This document shows positions 34,973 through 43,678 of a DNA stretch of 64,000 nucleotides, piece by piece. The position numbers were made by a program, and so were the translations under genes. Positions within the stretch are counted from its first letter, which is position 1. Every line of letters begins with the position of its first letter. Location: assembly GCA_965215215.1 (NCBI GenBank), contig OZ244043.1, positions 992,001 to 1,056,000 on the forward strand. The letters run 5' to 3'. Below the pieces are notes generated by a model that did no database searches, was not told the origin of the DNA, and saw nothing but the letters and a program-made list of their open reading frames with translations. Source of the stretch: CALDTK01 sp965215215. Its GTDB lineage: Bacteria > Bacteroidota > Bacteroidia > Chitinophagales > Saprospiraceae.

Positions 34973-36250
34973 ATGCTGTCTACGATCCTGTTCATCGTGC
35001 TCTTCCTTTCGCTCTCGGCGCTGTTCAGCGGGACCGAGATCGCCTTCGTGAGCGCGAACAAGCTCCTCGTCGAGCTGAAGCGGAAGCGCTCAGTGCGGCG
35101 TGGGAAGATTTTGGCGAGCTTCTACGAGAAGCCCGCCGATTTTATGGGTGCCATGCTGGTGGGCAACAACCTCGCGATGGTCGCCCTCACCGCCATGATG
35201 GGGGCACTGCTCACGCCGATCGTGAGCGAGTACATCGCCGGGGAGTGGACGTTGCTGTTCGTCAACTCCATCCTCATCACGCTGGTAGTGTTGGTGTTCG
35301 GCGAATTTCTGCCCAAAGCCCTGTTCGAGGTCTTCGCCGAGCGCGCGCTCTTCTTCCTCGCCTACCCCATCAACATGCTGCGTTGGGTGCTCAGCCCGCT
35401 GGCCTGGCTCATGATCCGGCTTTCCGAAAAAATCCTGACGGTGCTCACCGGCGAACCGATCGACGTCCCGGAGACGGCTTTCACCCGGCTAGACCTGGAG
35501 CAGTACATCATGCAGACCCACACCTCGGAGAACAAGGAGCGCCCCGAGGAATCCATCGACGCGGACCTGTTCCAAAACGCCCTAAAATTTAACGACCTGC
35601 GCGTGCGCGAGGTCATGGTACCCCGCAACGAGATCATCGGCATCGACACCAAGGAGACCGTGGCCGAACTACGCGAGCAGTTCTCGACGAGCAACCACAG
35701 CCGCCTGGTCGTCTACGAGGAGGACATCGACAACGTGATCGGGTACGTGCACCACCAGCAGCTGCTCATGATGCCGGAAGCGGTGAAGCCGATCACGCTC
35801 GACCTGCCTTTCGTACCCGAGGCCATGCGCCTCACCGACCTGATGAAGCGCTTCATCCGCCAACGCAAGTCGATTGCGGCGGTGGTGGACGAATACGGTA
35901 CGCTGACCGGCCTCATCACCCTCGAAGACATCATCGAGGAGATCTTCGGCGACATCGCCGACGAGCACGACGACGAAGACGAACACGCCGAACAGCTCTC
36001 CGAGAACGTGTACCTGCTCAGCGGCCGGCACGAGGTCGACTACATCAACGAAAAGTACCCCGCCATCGAAATCCCCGAAGGTGACTACACGACGCTTTCG
36101 GGCTACCTCGTCCTCACGACCGGCGCCATCCCCGAGCAGGGCGACGCCATCGAGTTGGCCGGCCGCCGCTACCTCCTCGAGCAGGTGAGTGACACGAAGA
36201 TCGAACTGGTCCGCGTGGAGATCGTCGGAGAGGTCGAGGGAGACGATTAG
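34973..36250 (+). CDS. Hemolysin-family CNNM / CBS-pair / transporter-associated domain protein
   Basis: 425 residues. CNNM (DUF21) membrane domain with four hydrophobic segments (1-170; FSGTEIAFVSANKLLVELKR, VFGEFLPKALFEVFAERALF), two CBS motifs (LRVREVMVPRNEIIGIDTKE; KSIAAVVDEYGTLTGLITLE then DIIEEIFGDIADEHDDED) and a C-terminal CorC_HlyC domain. Related proteins include magnesium/cobalt efflux factor CorC and the gliding protein GldE; sequence alone does not separate these. Downstream of lptC. Confidence 0.88.
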   Translation: MLSTILFIVLFLSLSALFSGTEIAFVSANKLLVELKRKRSVRRGKILASFYEKPADFMGAMLVGNNLAMVALTAMMGALLTPIVSEYIAGEWTLLFVNSILITLVVLVFGEFLPKALFEVFAERALFFLAYPINMLRWVLSPLAWLMIRLSEKILTVLTGEPIDVPETAFTRLDLEQYIMQTHTSENKERPEESIDADLFQNALKFNDLRVREVMVPRNEIIGIDTKETVAELREQFSTSNHSRLVVYEEDIDNVIGYVHHQQLLMMPEAVKPITLDLPFVPEAMRLTDLMKRFIRQRKSIAAVVDEYGTLTGLITLEDIIEEIFGDIADEHDDEDEHAEQLSENVYLLSGRHEVDYINEKYPAIEIPEGDYTTLSGYLVLTTGAIPEQGDAIELAGRRYLLEQVSDTKIELVRVEIVGEVEGDD

Positions 36251-36267
36251 GCAGCACGCGTAGCGCT

Positions 36268-37230
36268 ATGCACATGGTAAATACCGAGTCCAGGCTCATC
36301 GGCCGCTTCGATACCGGGCGCCACGGCACGCTCATCGTGGCCATCGGCGCGATGCACGGCAACGAGCCCGCCGGCGTACGGGCGCTCGAGGCCCTGTTTC
36401 CGTTGTTGGAGGCCCACCGCGACGAAGCCCGTTTCGAGGGACGCATCGTGGGTTTGGTCGGTAACGTACCCGCGCTAGCGTGGCGCGAGCGGTACGTGGA
36501 TCGGGACCTCAACCGCAGCCTGGACCCCGATTACTTCGGCGCGGCCGCCACGGCGCGCGGGGCTACCGAGGTAGAGGCCTACGAGGCCCTGGAGCTCACC
36601 CGGGCCGTGCACCGCGAGGTCACCGAATACGACCCCACGCGCGTAATCTTACTCGACCTGCACACGACCACGGCCGACGGCGGTGCCTTTTCGTTGATCT
36701 GCGACAACCCGGAGAGTCGGGCGCTCGGCTTGGCGCTCTACGCGCCCGTGATCCTCGGCATGGCCGAAGAGCTACACCACACCACGCTGCACTACTTCAC
36801 CACCGAACGTCTGGGGGTACTGACCACCGCTATGGTCTTCGAGTCCGGCCAGCACGACGATCCCGCCTCCGCGGACGCCGCCCTCGCGGCGATCGTACTT
36901 ACCCTGCGGCACACCGGAGCGCTCGATCCCGGCTTTCCGACCGCGAAGTACAGCGATTATTTATCCGCTTACGCGAAAACACTCCCCTCCATCGTGCAAG
37001 TGGTCGGGCGCCACCAGATCCGGGCGAACGAAGCCTTCCGTATGCGGCTGGGCTACAAGAACTTCGATCCGGTACAACGCGGGGAGTACCTCGCCGACAA
37101 CCGCGACGGCCCCGTCTTCAGCCCGGCCGGCGGGCGCATCCTCATGCCGCTGTACCAAAAGCTCGGGGAGGACGGATATTTCATTATCGAAGACGTGCCC
37201 CCCGCCGGGTGCGGGGCGAGCGCACCCTAA
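36268..37230 (+). CDS. Succinylglutamate desuccinylase / aspartoacylase family zinc hydrolase
   Basis: 320 residues. Zinc ligands appear as AIGAMHGNEPAGVRALEALF (H-x2-E) and ILLDLHTTTADGG (His); RYVDRDLNRSLDPDYF carries the substrate Arg/Asn motif of the M14-like family. VFESGQHDD includes the probable catalytic Glu. It cleaves an amide bond of an N-acyl amino acid or similar compound; exact substrate unknown. Its last four bases overlap the last four of the convergent hypothetical gene. Confidence 0.87.
   Translation: MHMVNTESRLIGRFDTGRHGTLIVAIGAMHGNEPAGVRALEALFPLLEAHRDEARFEGRIVGLVGNVPALAWRERYVDRDLNRSLDPDYFGAAATARGATEVEAYEALELTRAVHREVTEYDPTRVILLDLHTTTADGGAFSLICDNPESRALGLALYAPVILGMAEELHHTTLHYFTTERLGVLTTAMVFESGQHDDPASADAALAAIVLTLRHTGALDPGFPTAKYSDYLSAYAKTLPSIVQVVGRHQIRANEAFRMRLGYKNFDPVQRGEYLADNRDGPVFSPAGGRILMPLYQKLGEDGYFIIEDVPPAGCGASAP
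36967..36980 (+). repeat. GCTTNCGCNAAAAC motif copy 11
   Basis: Exact match (N5=A, N9=G), read as A-Y-A-K-T in the aspartoacylase-like gene. Confidence 0.8.
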
Positions 37231-37724
37231 GCCACGATCTGCTCGTGGAGTCCGCCGACGAGCGTCGCCAGCGCCACGAAGCCGAGCTCCCGGTTCTCGG
37301 CGGAGTCGAACAGCGGCGCATCCGCTCCCTCTACGTCATCTGGTTCGGGATCCACCAACGAGTCCTCCACGAAAGCCAACAACTCCTCCTCGTCGATCCG
37401 CTCGAAGAAGGTGTCGAACCGTTGCGACATCGATCGGTTCGACCCCTCCTGCATCCACTCCCAGCAGCGCTCGTCCCAGGTTTCGATCTGCTCGCCGCGC
37501 AGGGTGCGCACGTGCTCCTCCTCGTCGACCACGGCCGCGTAAATCACGAGGGCGAGGTACTGAAGGTAGTCGCGCTCGTCGCCGGAGAGCAGCTCGAAGC
37601 CCTCGGTTTGGAGGTACTGGAGGTAGGGCGTTTGTACCTGGGCAAATTCGAGGATCGCCTCCTCCACGGCACCTTCGTCGTCGAGGGCGTCGAGCGCATC
37701 TTCAATGGCCGTCTGCGGGATCAT
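37227..37724 (-). CDS. Acidic hypothetical protein
   Basis: 165 residues, strongly acidic (IDEEELLAFVEDSLVDPEPD, DEEEHVRTLRGE), mostly helical, with no signal peptide or membrane segment. A central FERIDEEELLAFVEDSL looks like a conserved helix. I do not recognise the family. It is convergent with the aspartoacylase gene, sharing the last four bases, and 9 bases upstream (in transcription order) of the TonB-dependent receptor stop region, so it probably has its own promoter. Confidence 0.7.
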   Translation of the reverse strand: MIPQTAIEDALDALDDEGAVEEAILEFAQVQTPYLQYLQTEGFELLSGDERDYLQYLALVIYAAVVDEEEHVRTLRGEQIETWDERCWEWMQEGSNRSMSQRFDTFFERIDEEELLAFVEDSLVDPEPDDVEGADAPLFDSAENRELGFVALATLVGGLHEQIVA

Positions 37725-37733
37725 ACCGCAAGG

Positions 37734-40214
37734 TTAGAACTTCCCGCGCAGACTGAGGATGAAGTTGCGGCCCGGAGCGCTCACCCCGGAGGCGAAGGTT
37801 CGGTAGTGCAGGTCGAGGAGGTTCTCGACACCGCCCTGGAGCGAGAGCTTGCTCCCGAGTCGAGCGTCGACGTAGGCGTTCAGGGTGCTCCACGCCGGCG
37901 TACCCACTCCGAAAATGGCCTTGTCCTCGTTGTCGCTCGACCCTTCCGGGGCGTAGTCGGCCCAGGCTTTCGCCCCGTTGAACTCGTAGCTGCCGGTGTA
38001 GCTCATCGGTCCGCGTCGGTAGGTGAGCTTCGCCTGCCCGTAGAGCGGCGGGATGTGGGCGAGCGGCGTGGCGGCACCCGCGGCGTCGAAGGAGGTGCCC
38101 CGGGTGTAGGTGGCCCTGGCGGCGAAGCGGAGGCGCTCACCGTAGTTGAGGTCGGCGCGGGCGCCGAGCCCGATGATCTCGCCCCGGTCCGCGTTGGTCT
38201 TCACCTGCACGCGGTACGCGGTCTCGCCGCTCGCGAAGAGCGTATCGCCGTCGGGGAGGGCGCCCTTGGCCCGCACGATCACGTCCTCGATGCGGCTCGC
38301 GAATCCGGTCGCACTCAGCCTTCCGGCAAAACCGGTGCCACCGCCCGGCTCACCGAACTCTTGCGTCAGGGTGAGTTCGGCGTTGCGCGCCCGCTCGGGG
38401 CGGAGGTCGATGTTCGGAACCGTTACGAAGCCGTTTTTGATCCGCATCGCCCCGAAATCGTCGACGTTGGGCGAGCGGAAGGCCGTCGAGCCGACGGCCT
38501 GCACGCGCGTAGTCCGGGAGAGCTCGTAGGTGGCGCCGAGGGCGACCGTGCTGGCTCGGTTGGCGGTGGTTACCCCGTCGAGCAGGTCCTGCGGCCAGGC
38601 CACCACGTCGTCGGCGTCGAAGTCGGCGGCGAGCTCCACGTGGGTGAAGCGGTAGCCCGCCTGCAGGTGCAGGGCGCTGTCGATCAAGCTGGTCGCGTAG
38701 GTCGTGTAGGCGCCGACGCTCGACATCCGCGAACCGCCGGAGGGGTAGCGCGACATCCGGTCGAGCAGCACGCGCTCGTTGCCGACGTGGACGCGCCCGC
38801 CGAGACTCGCCACGTCGTTGTACTGCCCCTCCGCGCCGTAGCTGAGGCGGTGGCGGTTGCCGGCCCCGAGGTACTTATCGGCGTCGACCGTACCGCTGAG
38901 CACGCCCACGTCGACGAGCGAAAAATTACGCCAGGTCGCATCCAGGCGCCGGTCGTAGCGATCCTCGTCGATCCGTTGGTAGGCGGCGATGTAGCGGATG
39001 CGGTCGTGGGCGGCGCGCGGCACGGTGGAAACGTAGGTAAGCGATCCGAGTACGCGGCGCTGCGGACCGTAGTACCACTCGGCGTACTTCAGGTCCGAGG
39101 GTCGGTCGCCGTCCACTTCCGTGAGGCGGTCGTAGCGGGGTACCTCCGTCGAGTTCGAAAACTGCACGTTGGCCAGCAGGTAGCGATCGCGGCCGAGTTG
39201 CCACTTGAGCTTCTGCAGCAGGTCGATTTGGTCGTAGCCCGTGCCCCGCTGCACGAACGGATCGCTGTTGCTGCGTACCTCGCCGGCCTTGCGCGACGGG
39301 CTCACGAAGAAGGGGCGCTGCCCGAACTCGGTGTATCCGTGGTTGTAGCGCGCGCCGGCACGCAGGTCGTCGAAGCTCGATACGCTCACGCTCGTTTGGC
39401 TCGCCCAGCGCTCGTGCCCGAGGTTGTAGTCGACGTGGACGGTCTTCTCGAGGTTGGCCGAGGAGAAGCGGGCGAAGTAGTTGCCGCTCGAGCGTTCCGC
39501 GGCGTCGGTGGCGAGGCGCGGGGCGCGCGTACGAAAGTGAACCACGCCCCCGAGCGCGTCGGAGCCGTACATCAGGGAGCCGGCCCCGAAAATGACCTCC
39601 GCGCGCTCGAGCATGGCCGGATCGACGGTGATGGCGCTCTGGAGGTGCCCGGATCGGTACACGGCGTTGTTCAGGCGCACGCCGTCTACGACCAACAGCA
39701 CGCGGTTGGCTTCGAAGCCGCGCACGATGGGGCTGCCGCCGCCCATCTGACTGCGCTGCACGTACACCTCGCCGGAGCCCTCGAGGGCGTCGGCGCTGGT
39801 TTGCGGGTGGGTGGCGGCGATGTCGTCGTCGGTGACGACGGCCACCGTCCAGGGGAGCTCGCGGGCTACGACATCGGTACGGCCGACGACCACGGCCGCG
39901 GCCAACTGAACCGCGGAGGGTTTTAGCGTAAGCGGACCCCCGAGGCGGGCGAGATCCATGTACCGGAGTCGCTCGGTCCGGTAACCGGTAAAGCTGAACG
40001 TGACGAGCGTGGTGGCGCGCAGGGGCTTGAGCGTGAGCACGCCGTCGAGGTCGCTGCTGGCCGTGAAGCTGAAGTCCTCGGTGTAGGCGTTGACGCCGTA
40101 CATGGGCTCCCCGAGCTCGTCGACGACGGCGATCGAGATTTGCGCCCGCAGCACCGCGAGGCTAAGGCCGCACAGCAGCAGCAGGAGTGGAAGCTTGGGG
40201 GAGCGAAAGCTCAT
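37734..40214 (-). CDS. TonB-dependent outer-membrane receptor
   Basis: 826 residues from ATG 40214 (MSFRSPKLPLLLLLCGLSLA; signal ending LRAQI); 25 further upstream codons are open but carry no signal. A carboxypeptidase-regulatory-like domain (about 28-105) precedes the plug (VYVQRSQMGGGSPIVRGFEA, NRVLLVVDGVRLNNAVYRSG) and the 22-strand barrel ending in NFILSLRGKF with terminal Phe. Plug sequence resembles heme/hemoglobin or siderophore receptors; the ligand is not certain. Its 5' end overlaps the end of the histidine kinase gene by 53 bases, indicating co-transcription from the kinase. Confidence 0.9.
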   Translation of the reverse strand: MSFRSPKLPLLLLLCGLSLAVLRAQISIAVVDELGEPMYGVNAYTEDFSFTASSDLDGVLTLKPLRATTLVTFSFTGYRTERLRYMDLARLGGPLTLKPSAVQLAAAVVVGRTDVVARELPWTVAVVTDDDIAATHPQTSADALEGSGEVYVQRSQMGGGSPIVRGFEANRVLLVVDGVRLNNAVYRSGHLQSAITVDPAMLERAEVIFGAGSLMYGSDALGGVVHFRTRAPRLATDAAERSSGNYFARFSSANLEKTVHVDYNLGHERWASQTSVSVSSFDDLRAGARYNHGYTEFGQRPFFVSPSRKAGEVRSNSDPFVQRGTGYDQIDLLQKLKWQLGRDRYLLANVQFSNSTEVPRYDRLTEVDGDRPSDLKYAEWYYGPQRRVLGSLTYVSTVPRAAHDRIRYIAAYQRIDEDRYDRRLDATWRNFSLVDVGVLSGTVDADKYLGAGNRHRLSYGAEGQYNDVASLGGRVHVGNERVLLDRMSRYPSGGSRMSSVGAYTTYATSLIDSALHLQAGYRFTHVELAADFDADDVVAWPQDLLDGVTTANRASTVALGATYELSRTTRVQAVGSTAFRSPNVDDFGAMRIKNGFVTVPNIDLRPERARNAELTLTQEFGEPGGGTGFAGRLSATGFASRIEDVIVRAKGALPDGDTLFASGETAYRVQVKTNADRGEIIGLGARADLNYGERLRFAARATYTRGTSFDAAGAATPLAHIPPLYGQAKLTYRRGPMSYTGSYEFNGAKAWADYAPEGSSDNEDKAIFGVGTPAWSTLNAYVDARLGSKLSLQGGVENLLDLHYRTFASGVSAPGRNFILSLRGKF
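39920..39933 (-). repeat. GCTTNCGCNAAAAC motif copy 12
   Basis: Exact match on the minus strand (N5=A, N9=T) in the TonB-dependent receptor gene. Confidence 0.8.
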
Positions 40215-41373
40215 CGTCGGCGAGGGGTATGCGGACCGCGAACGTGGTTCCGCGGCCGATTGCCGATTGTTTGACAAAAATCCGGCCACCGTGGTACTCC
40301 TCCACGATGCGTTTGGCCAGGCTGAGCCCGAGGCCCCACCCGCGGGATTTCGTCGTGTACCCCGGCCGGAAAACGGCCCTGTGCTTCGAGTTGGGAATGC
40401 CTTTACCGGTGTCGCTCACCTCGATCTCGACGAATCCGTCCTTGGTGTCCGCCCCGATCACGAGCTCCCCCGCCCCATCCATCGCGTCGAGGGCATTGCG
40501 TACCAAGTTTTCGATAACCCACTCGAAAAGCTCGCGATTGATGGCGATGGGGGCGGCCGCGGTGCCGTCGTCCACGGCGACCCGAAACCGCACCTTACGC
40601 GGGGCGCGCTTCACCATATAATCGTAGACGCGGTGTATGGTGTCGCCCACGGCCACCGGCGCCAGCTCCGGGGTCGAGCCAATTTTGTTGAAGCGCTCGG
40701 CGACGAGCTGCAGCCGCTCCACGTCGCGCGAGAGCTCGTCGGCGACGTCGGTGAGCTCGGCGTTGTCCTCGTACTCCGCGCGCAGGTACTCCACCCAGGC
40801 CATAATGGCGCTGATGGGCGTGCCGAGCTGGTGGGCGGTCTCCTTGGCCATACCCACCCACACGCGGTTTTGCTCGGCGCGGCGCATGCTGCTCAGGGCG
40901 AGGTACACGAGCCCCACGAAGAGCGCCACGAGCGTGAGTTGGATGTAGGGGTAGTAGCGCAGGGCGCGCAGCAGCGTACTCTCCTGGTAGTAGACGCGCG
41001 AGTTTTCCGGACCGATGGGTACCTGTCCGCTGTTCTGCAGGTCTCGGACCACGCCGGCGAGGTAGGAGGTATCCTCGTCGAGCGCGTCGCCGAAATTACG
41101 ACCGCTCATCACCTCGCCGGCGTCGTTGACGAGTACCAACGGAACGGTCGTGTTCCCCTCCAAGATTTGTCGGTGCAGCGTTATATCGCAACCGGCCTCC
41201 TCGTCGGTCATCTCGCTGAGCTGTTCGAGGGCGAAGCGCCAGTCCGTCACCTTCTGCTTCTCCTCCTCGGCGAGCACCTTCACGATGTACCCCGTGGAGA
41301 GCGAGCTGCCCACCACGATGAGCAGCCCGATCAGCCCGAGTATCCATTTCCACTGTCGTGGGTTTAGCACCAT
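40162..41373 (-). CDS. Membrane sensor histidine kinase
   Basis: 403 residues from ATG 41373 (MVLNPRQWKWILGLIGLLIV). Two membrane helices (about 7-27 and 140-160) enclose a 110-residue periplasmic sensor. H-box AKETAHQLGTPISAIMAWVE carries the phospho-acceptor His; N-box FEWVIENLVRNALDAMDGAG, G1 VSDTGKGIP, and G2 SRGWGLGLSLAKRIVEEYHG complete the ATPase domain. The HQLGTPIS form of the H-box is common in Bacteroidota kinases. No response regulator gene is next to it; the overlapping receptor gene suggests it senses or serves uptake at the envelope. Confidence 0.92.
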   Translation of the reverse strand: MVLNPRQWKWILGLIGLLIVVGSSLSTGYIVKVLAEEEKQKVTDWRFALEQLSEMTDEEAGCDITLHRQILEGNTTVPLVLVNDAGEVMSGRNFGDALDEDTSYLAGVVRDLQNSGQVPIGPENSRVYYQESTLLRALRYYPYIQLTLVALFVGLVYLALSSMRRAEQNRVWVGMAKETAHQLGTPISAIMAWVEYLRAEYEDNAELTDVADELSRDVERLQLVAERFNKIGSTPELAPVAVGDTIHRVYDYMVKRAPRKVRFRVAVDDGTAAAPIAINRELFEWVIENLVRNALDAMDGAGELVIGADTKDGFVEIEVSDTGKGIPNSKHRAVFRPGYTTKSRGWGLGLSLAKRIVEEYHGGRIFVKQSAIGRGTTFAVRIPLADDELSLPQASTPAAAVRP

Positions 41374-41418
41374 CGCCGGTAAAAGTAGCCGCCCGGCCGC
41401 CACGTACCTTCGTCGCCT

Positions 41419-42504
41419 ATGTCACTCATCGTCCCCGATCCCGTATCGCAAGCACAAGTCGTAGAACGCCAGGATGTACGCGAGCTTACGTTCGCGGAGC
41501 TCGGCGCCTGGTTGAAGGAGGCCGGGGAAGCGCGCTTCCGCGCAAAACAAGTCTACGACTGGCTCTGGCGGCGGGGCGCGACCGACTTCGAGTCGATGAC
41601 CAACCTCGGCAAGGGCCTACGCGGTAAGCTCGCCGCCGCCTTCGAGATCAACGGCATCGAGGAGGACTTACGTCAAAACAGCGGCGACGGCACCGTCAAA
41701 GTGCGCTTCCGCCTGCACGACGGGCACCTCGTCGAGAGTGTGCTCATCCCCGTGGTCGACGACGGGCGCTTCACGGTTTGCGTCAGCTCGCAGGTGGGTT
41801 GTAGTCTCACGTGCTCGTTCTGCGCCACCGGCAAGATGGAGCGCGTACGCAACCTCACGGCCGGGGAGATCTACGATCAGGTGCGCCTCGTCGGCGAGAT
41901 CTCCGAACGAACCTTCGGAAAACCGCTCACCAACATCGTGTACATGGGCATGGGGGAGCCGTTGCTCGCCTACGCGCCGGTGATGCGTTCGATCGAGCGC
42001 ATCACCTCGCCGGAGGGACTGGGGATGTCGCCGCGCCGCATCACGATCAGCACCGCCGGTATCGCCAAGGCGATCTTGCGGCTGGCCACCGACCAGTCGA
42101 AGGTCAACCTCGCGCTGAGCCTACACGCGGCCGACGACGCGCAGCGCTCGCAGATCATGCCGATCAACGAGTCCAACAGCCTGGCCGTGCTCATGGAAGC
42201 CCTGGAGGAGTACTACCGCCTCACCCACAACCGCATCAGCTACGAGTACATCGCGCTGCGCGGGTTCAACGATTCGCTGGCCGACGCCGACCGGCTCGCC
42301 GACCTGTGCCGCCGCTTCCCGGTCCGCGTCAACATCATCGAGTACAATCCGATCGACGACGGTCAGTTCGAGCGCACGCCGCGCCAGGCGCTCGATGCCT
42401 TCGCGCGGCGGCTCCTCGAGCGCGGCGTAACCGTGACGGTGCGCCGCTCGCGCGGCAAAGACATCGCTGCCGCCTGCGGCCAGCTCGCGAACAAGACGAG
42501 CTGA
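41419..42504 (+). CDS. rlmN: 23S rRNA (adenine-2503-C2)-methyltransferase
   Basis: 361 residues. The radical-SAM cluster is CSLTCSFCATGKM (CxxxCxxC). Other family motifs: FRAKQVYDWLWRRGATDFES at the N-terminus, IVYMGMGEPLLAYAPVMRSI, and the C-terminal segment VTVRRSRGKDIAAACGQLAN containing the mechanistic Cys. It methylates A2503 of 23S rRNA and A37 of some tRNAs. It is divergent from the histidine kinase gene (45 bases). Confidence 0.97.
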   Translation: MSLIVPDPVSQAQVVERQDVRELTFAELGAWLKEAGEARFRAKQVYDWLWRRGATDFESMTNLGKGLRGKLAAAFEINGIEEDLRQNSGDGTVKVRFRLHDGHLVESVLIPVVDDGRFTVCVSSQVGCSLTCSFCATGKMERVRNLTAGEIYDQVRLVGEISERTFGKPLTNIVYMGMGEPLLAYAPVMRSIERITSPEGLGMSPRRITISTAGIAKAILRLATDQSKVNLALSLHAADDAQRSQIMPINESNSLAVLMEALEEYYRLTHNRISYEYIALRGFNDSLADADRLADLCRRFPVRVNIIEYNPIDDGQFERTPRQALDAFARRLLERGVTVTVRRSRGKDIAAACGQLANKTS

Positions 42505-42543
42505 TTCAGTTAAAAAATCCTCCCGTAAATTGCTCCATACGGC

Positions 42544-42551
42544 TACATTTG
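42544..42551 (+). promoter_or_regulatory. -7 box (TACATTTG) of tRNA-Asn
   Basis: Perfect TAnnTTTG element ending 7 bases before the tRNA 5' end, the spacing expected if transcription starts at or just before the mature tRNA. No good -33 box is seen. Confidence 0.6.
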
Positions 42552-42558
42552 CGGCCCT

Positions 42559-42632
42559 GCCTCAATAGCTCAGTTGGTTAGAGCGGTTGACTGTTAATCA
42601 ATAGGTCCCTGGTTCGAGTCCAGGTTGAGGCG
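42559..42632 (+). tRNA. tRNA-Asn (GTT)
   Basis: 74 bases. Acceptor stem GCCTCAA pairs with TTGAGGC; discriminator G. The D-arm reads AGCTCAGTTGGTTAGAGC, the anticodon loop CTGTTAA places GTT at 42593-42595, and the T-arm is CCTGGTTCGAGTCCAGG. CCA is not encoded. It sits alone between rlmN and a PfkB kinase gene. Confidence 0.97.
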
Positions 42633-42636
42633 CCCG

Positions 42637-42675
42637 GAAAGGCTCATCGCTCGGCGCGGTGGGCCTTTCGTTTTG
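42637..42675 (+). terminator. Weak terminator after tRNA-Asn
   Basis: GAAAGGC and GCCTTTC form a 7-bp stem with a 19-base loop, followed by GTTTTG. It lies right after the tRNA and before the kinase start at 42701. Confidence 0.45.
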
Positions 42676-42700
42676 TGATCCCCAAACCGTCACCCCGCTT

Positions 42701-43645
42701 ATGGCCCTTCTCGTCGTCGGCTCCGTCGCCATTGACTCCCTCGAAACCCCCCACGGTAACCGCGACCGCATCGTGGGCGGTTCGGCGCCCTACTTCTGCC
42801 TGGCGGCCACCAAGTTCGTGCGGCCCGTACAGCTCGTCGGGGTAATCGGAGACGACTTCCCCCAGGAGATGCTCGACACCTTCGAGCGGGAGGGCGTGGA
42901 CCTGCGGGGCCTCGAGCGCAAGGAGGGCGAGAAGTCGTTCTTTTGGGCCGGGCGCTACCACGAGGACATGAACGGGCGCGACACCCTCGACACGCAGCTC
43001 AACGTGTTCGCCGACTTCAACCCCACGCTGCCCGAGGGCTACCGCGACGCGGAGTTCGTGATGCTCGGCAACATGATCCCCGCGCTGCAGGCGCGGGTGC
43101 TCGACCAGCTCAACGAGCCGAAGCTCGTGGCGCTCGACACCATGAATCTCTGGTTGGATACCGCGCTCGAGGACCTCAAAGCGGTGATCTCGCGGGTGGA
43201 CGTACTGATCATCAACGACGAGGAGGCCCGACAGCTCTCCGGCGAGCGCACCCTGGTAAAGGCCGCAGCTACCATCATGGCGATGGGCGTGCCCTACCTC
43301 ATTATCAAAAAAGGCGAGCACGGCGCACTCCTGTTCTTCGGGGACGAGGTCTTTTTCGCCCCGGCGCTACCGCTCGCCGAAGTGCTCGACCCCACCGGCG
43401 CCGGCGACACCTTCGCCGGGGGCTTCATGGGCTACCTCGCCTCGGCACCCAACGTCTCCTACGAGCAAATGAAGCGCGCCGTCATCTTCGGCTCGGCGCT
43501 GGCGAGCTTCACCGTAGAGGCTTTCGGCACGGAAAAGCTCGTGGGATTGACGCGCGGCGACGTAGACGTGCGGGCCGGCAAATTTTTGGAACTCACGCAA
43601 TTCGATTTGCTACACACCCCGGAATCGCTTTCCGGGGACGTTTAG
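42701..43645 (+). CDS. PfkB family sugar/nucleoside kinase
   Basis: 314 residues from ATG 42701 (MALLVVGSVAIDSLETPHGN). The ribokinase-fold signature VLDPTGAGDTFAGGFMGYLA near residue 230 carries the catalytic Asp and the anion hole. Other conserved parts: VGGSAPYFCLAATKFVRPVQ and VIINDEEARQLSGE-like (VDVLIINDEEARQLSGERTL). Substrate is not determined: ribokinase, adenosine kinase and fructokinase relatives share this pattern. A hairpin overlaps its 3' end. Confidence 0.88.
   Translation: MALLVVGSVAIDSLETPHGNRDRIVGGSAPYFCLAATKFVRPVQLVGVIGDDFPQEMLDTFEREGVDLRGLERKEGEKSFFWAGRYHEDMNGRDTLDTQLNVFADFNPTLPEGYRDAEFVMLGNMIPALQARVLDQLNEPKLVALDTMNLWLDTALEDLKAVISRVDVLIINDEEARQLSGERTLVKAAATIMAMGVPYLIIKKGEHGALLFFGDEVFFAPALPLAEVLDPTGAGDTFAGGFMGYLASAPNVSYEQMKRAVIFGSALASFTVEAFGTEKLVGLTRGDVDVRAGKFLELTQFDLLHTPESLSGDV
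43617..43637. terminator. Hairpin overlapping the kinase 3' end
   Basis: CCCCGGAA / TTCCGGGG with a 5-base loop lies just inside the kinase stop codon, between convergent genes. No T run follows, so termination is tentative. Confidence 0.4.
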
Positions 43646-43678
43646 GCGTCCGCGAATCTTCGCGCTCGCCCCCCGCTT

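Noticed and set aside
36480..39926. A 1148-codon open frame on the plus strand
   Set aside because: It is antisense to the TonB-dependent receptor and out of frame with the aspartoacylase gene; its Arg/His-rich and Val/Glu-rich text is typical of GC-rich shadow frames and has no domain.
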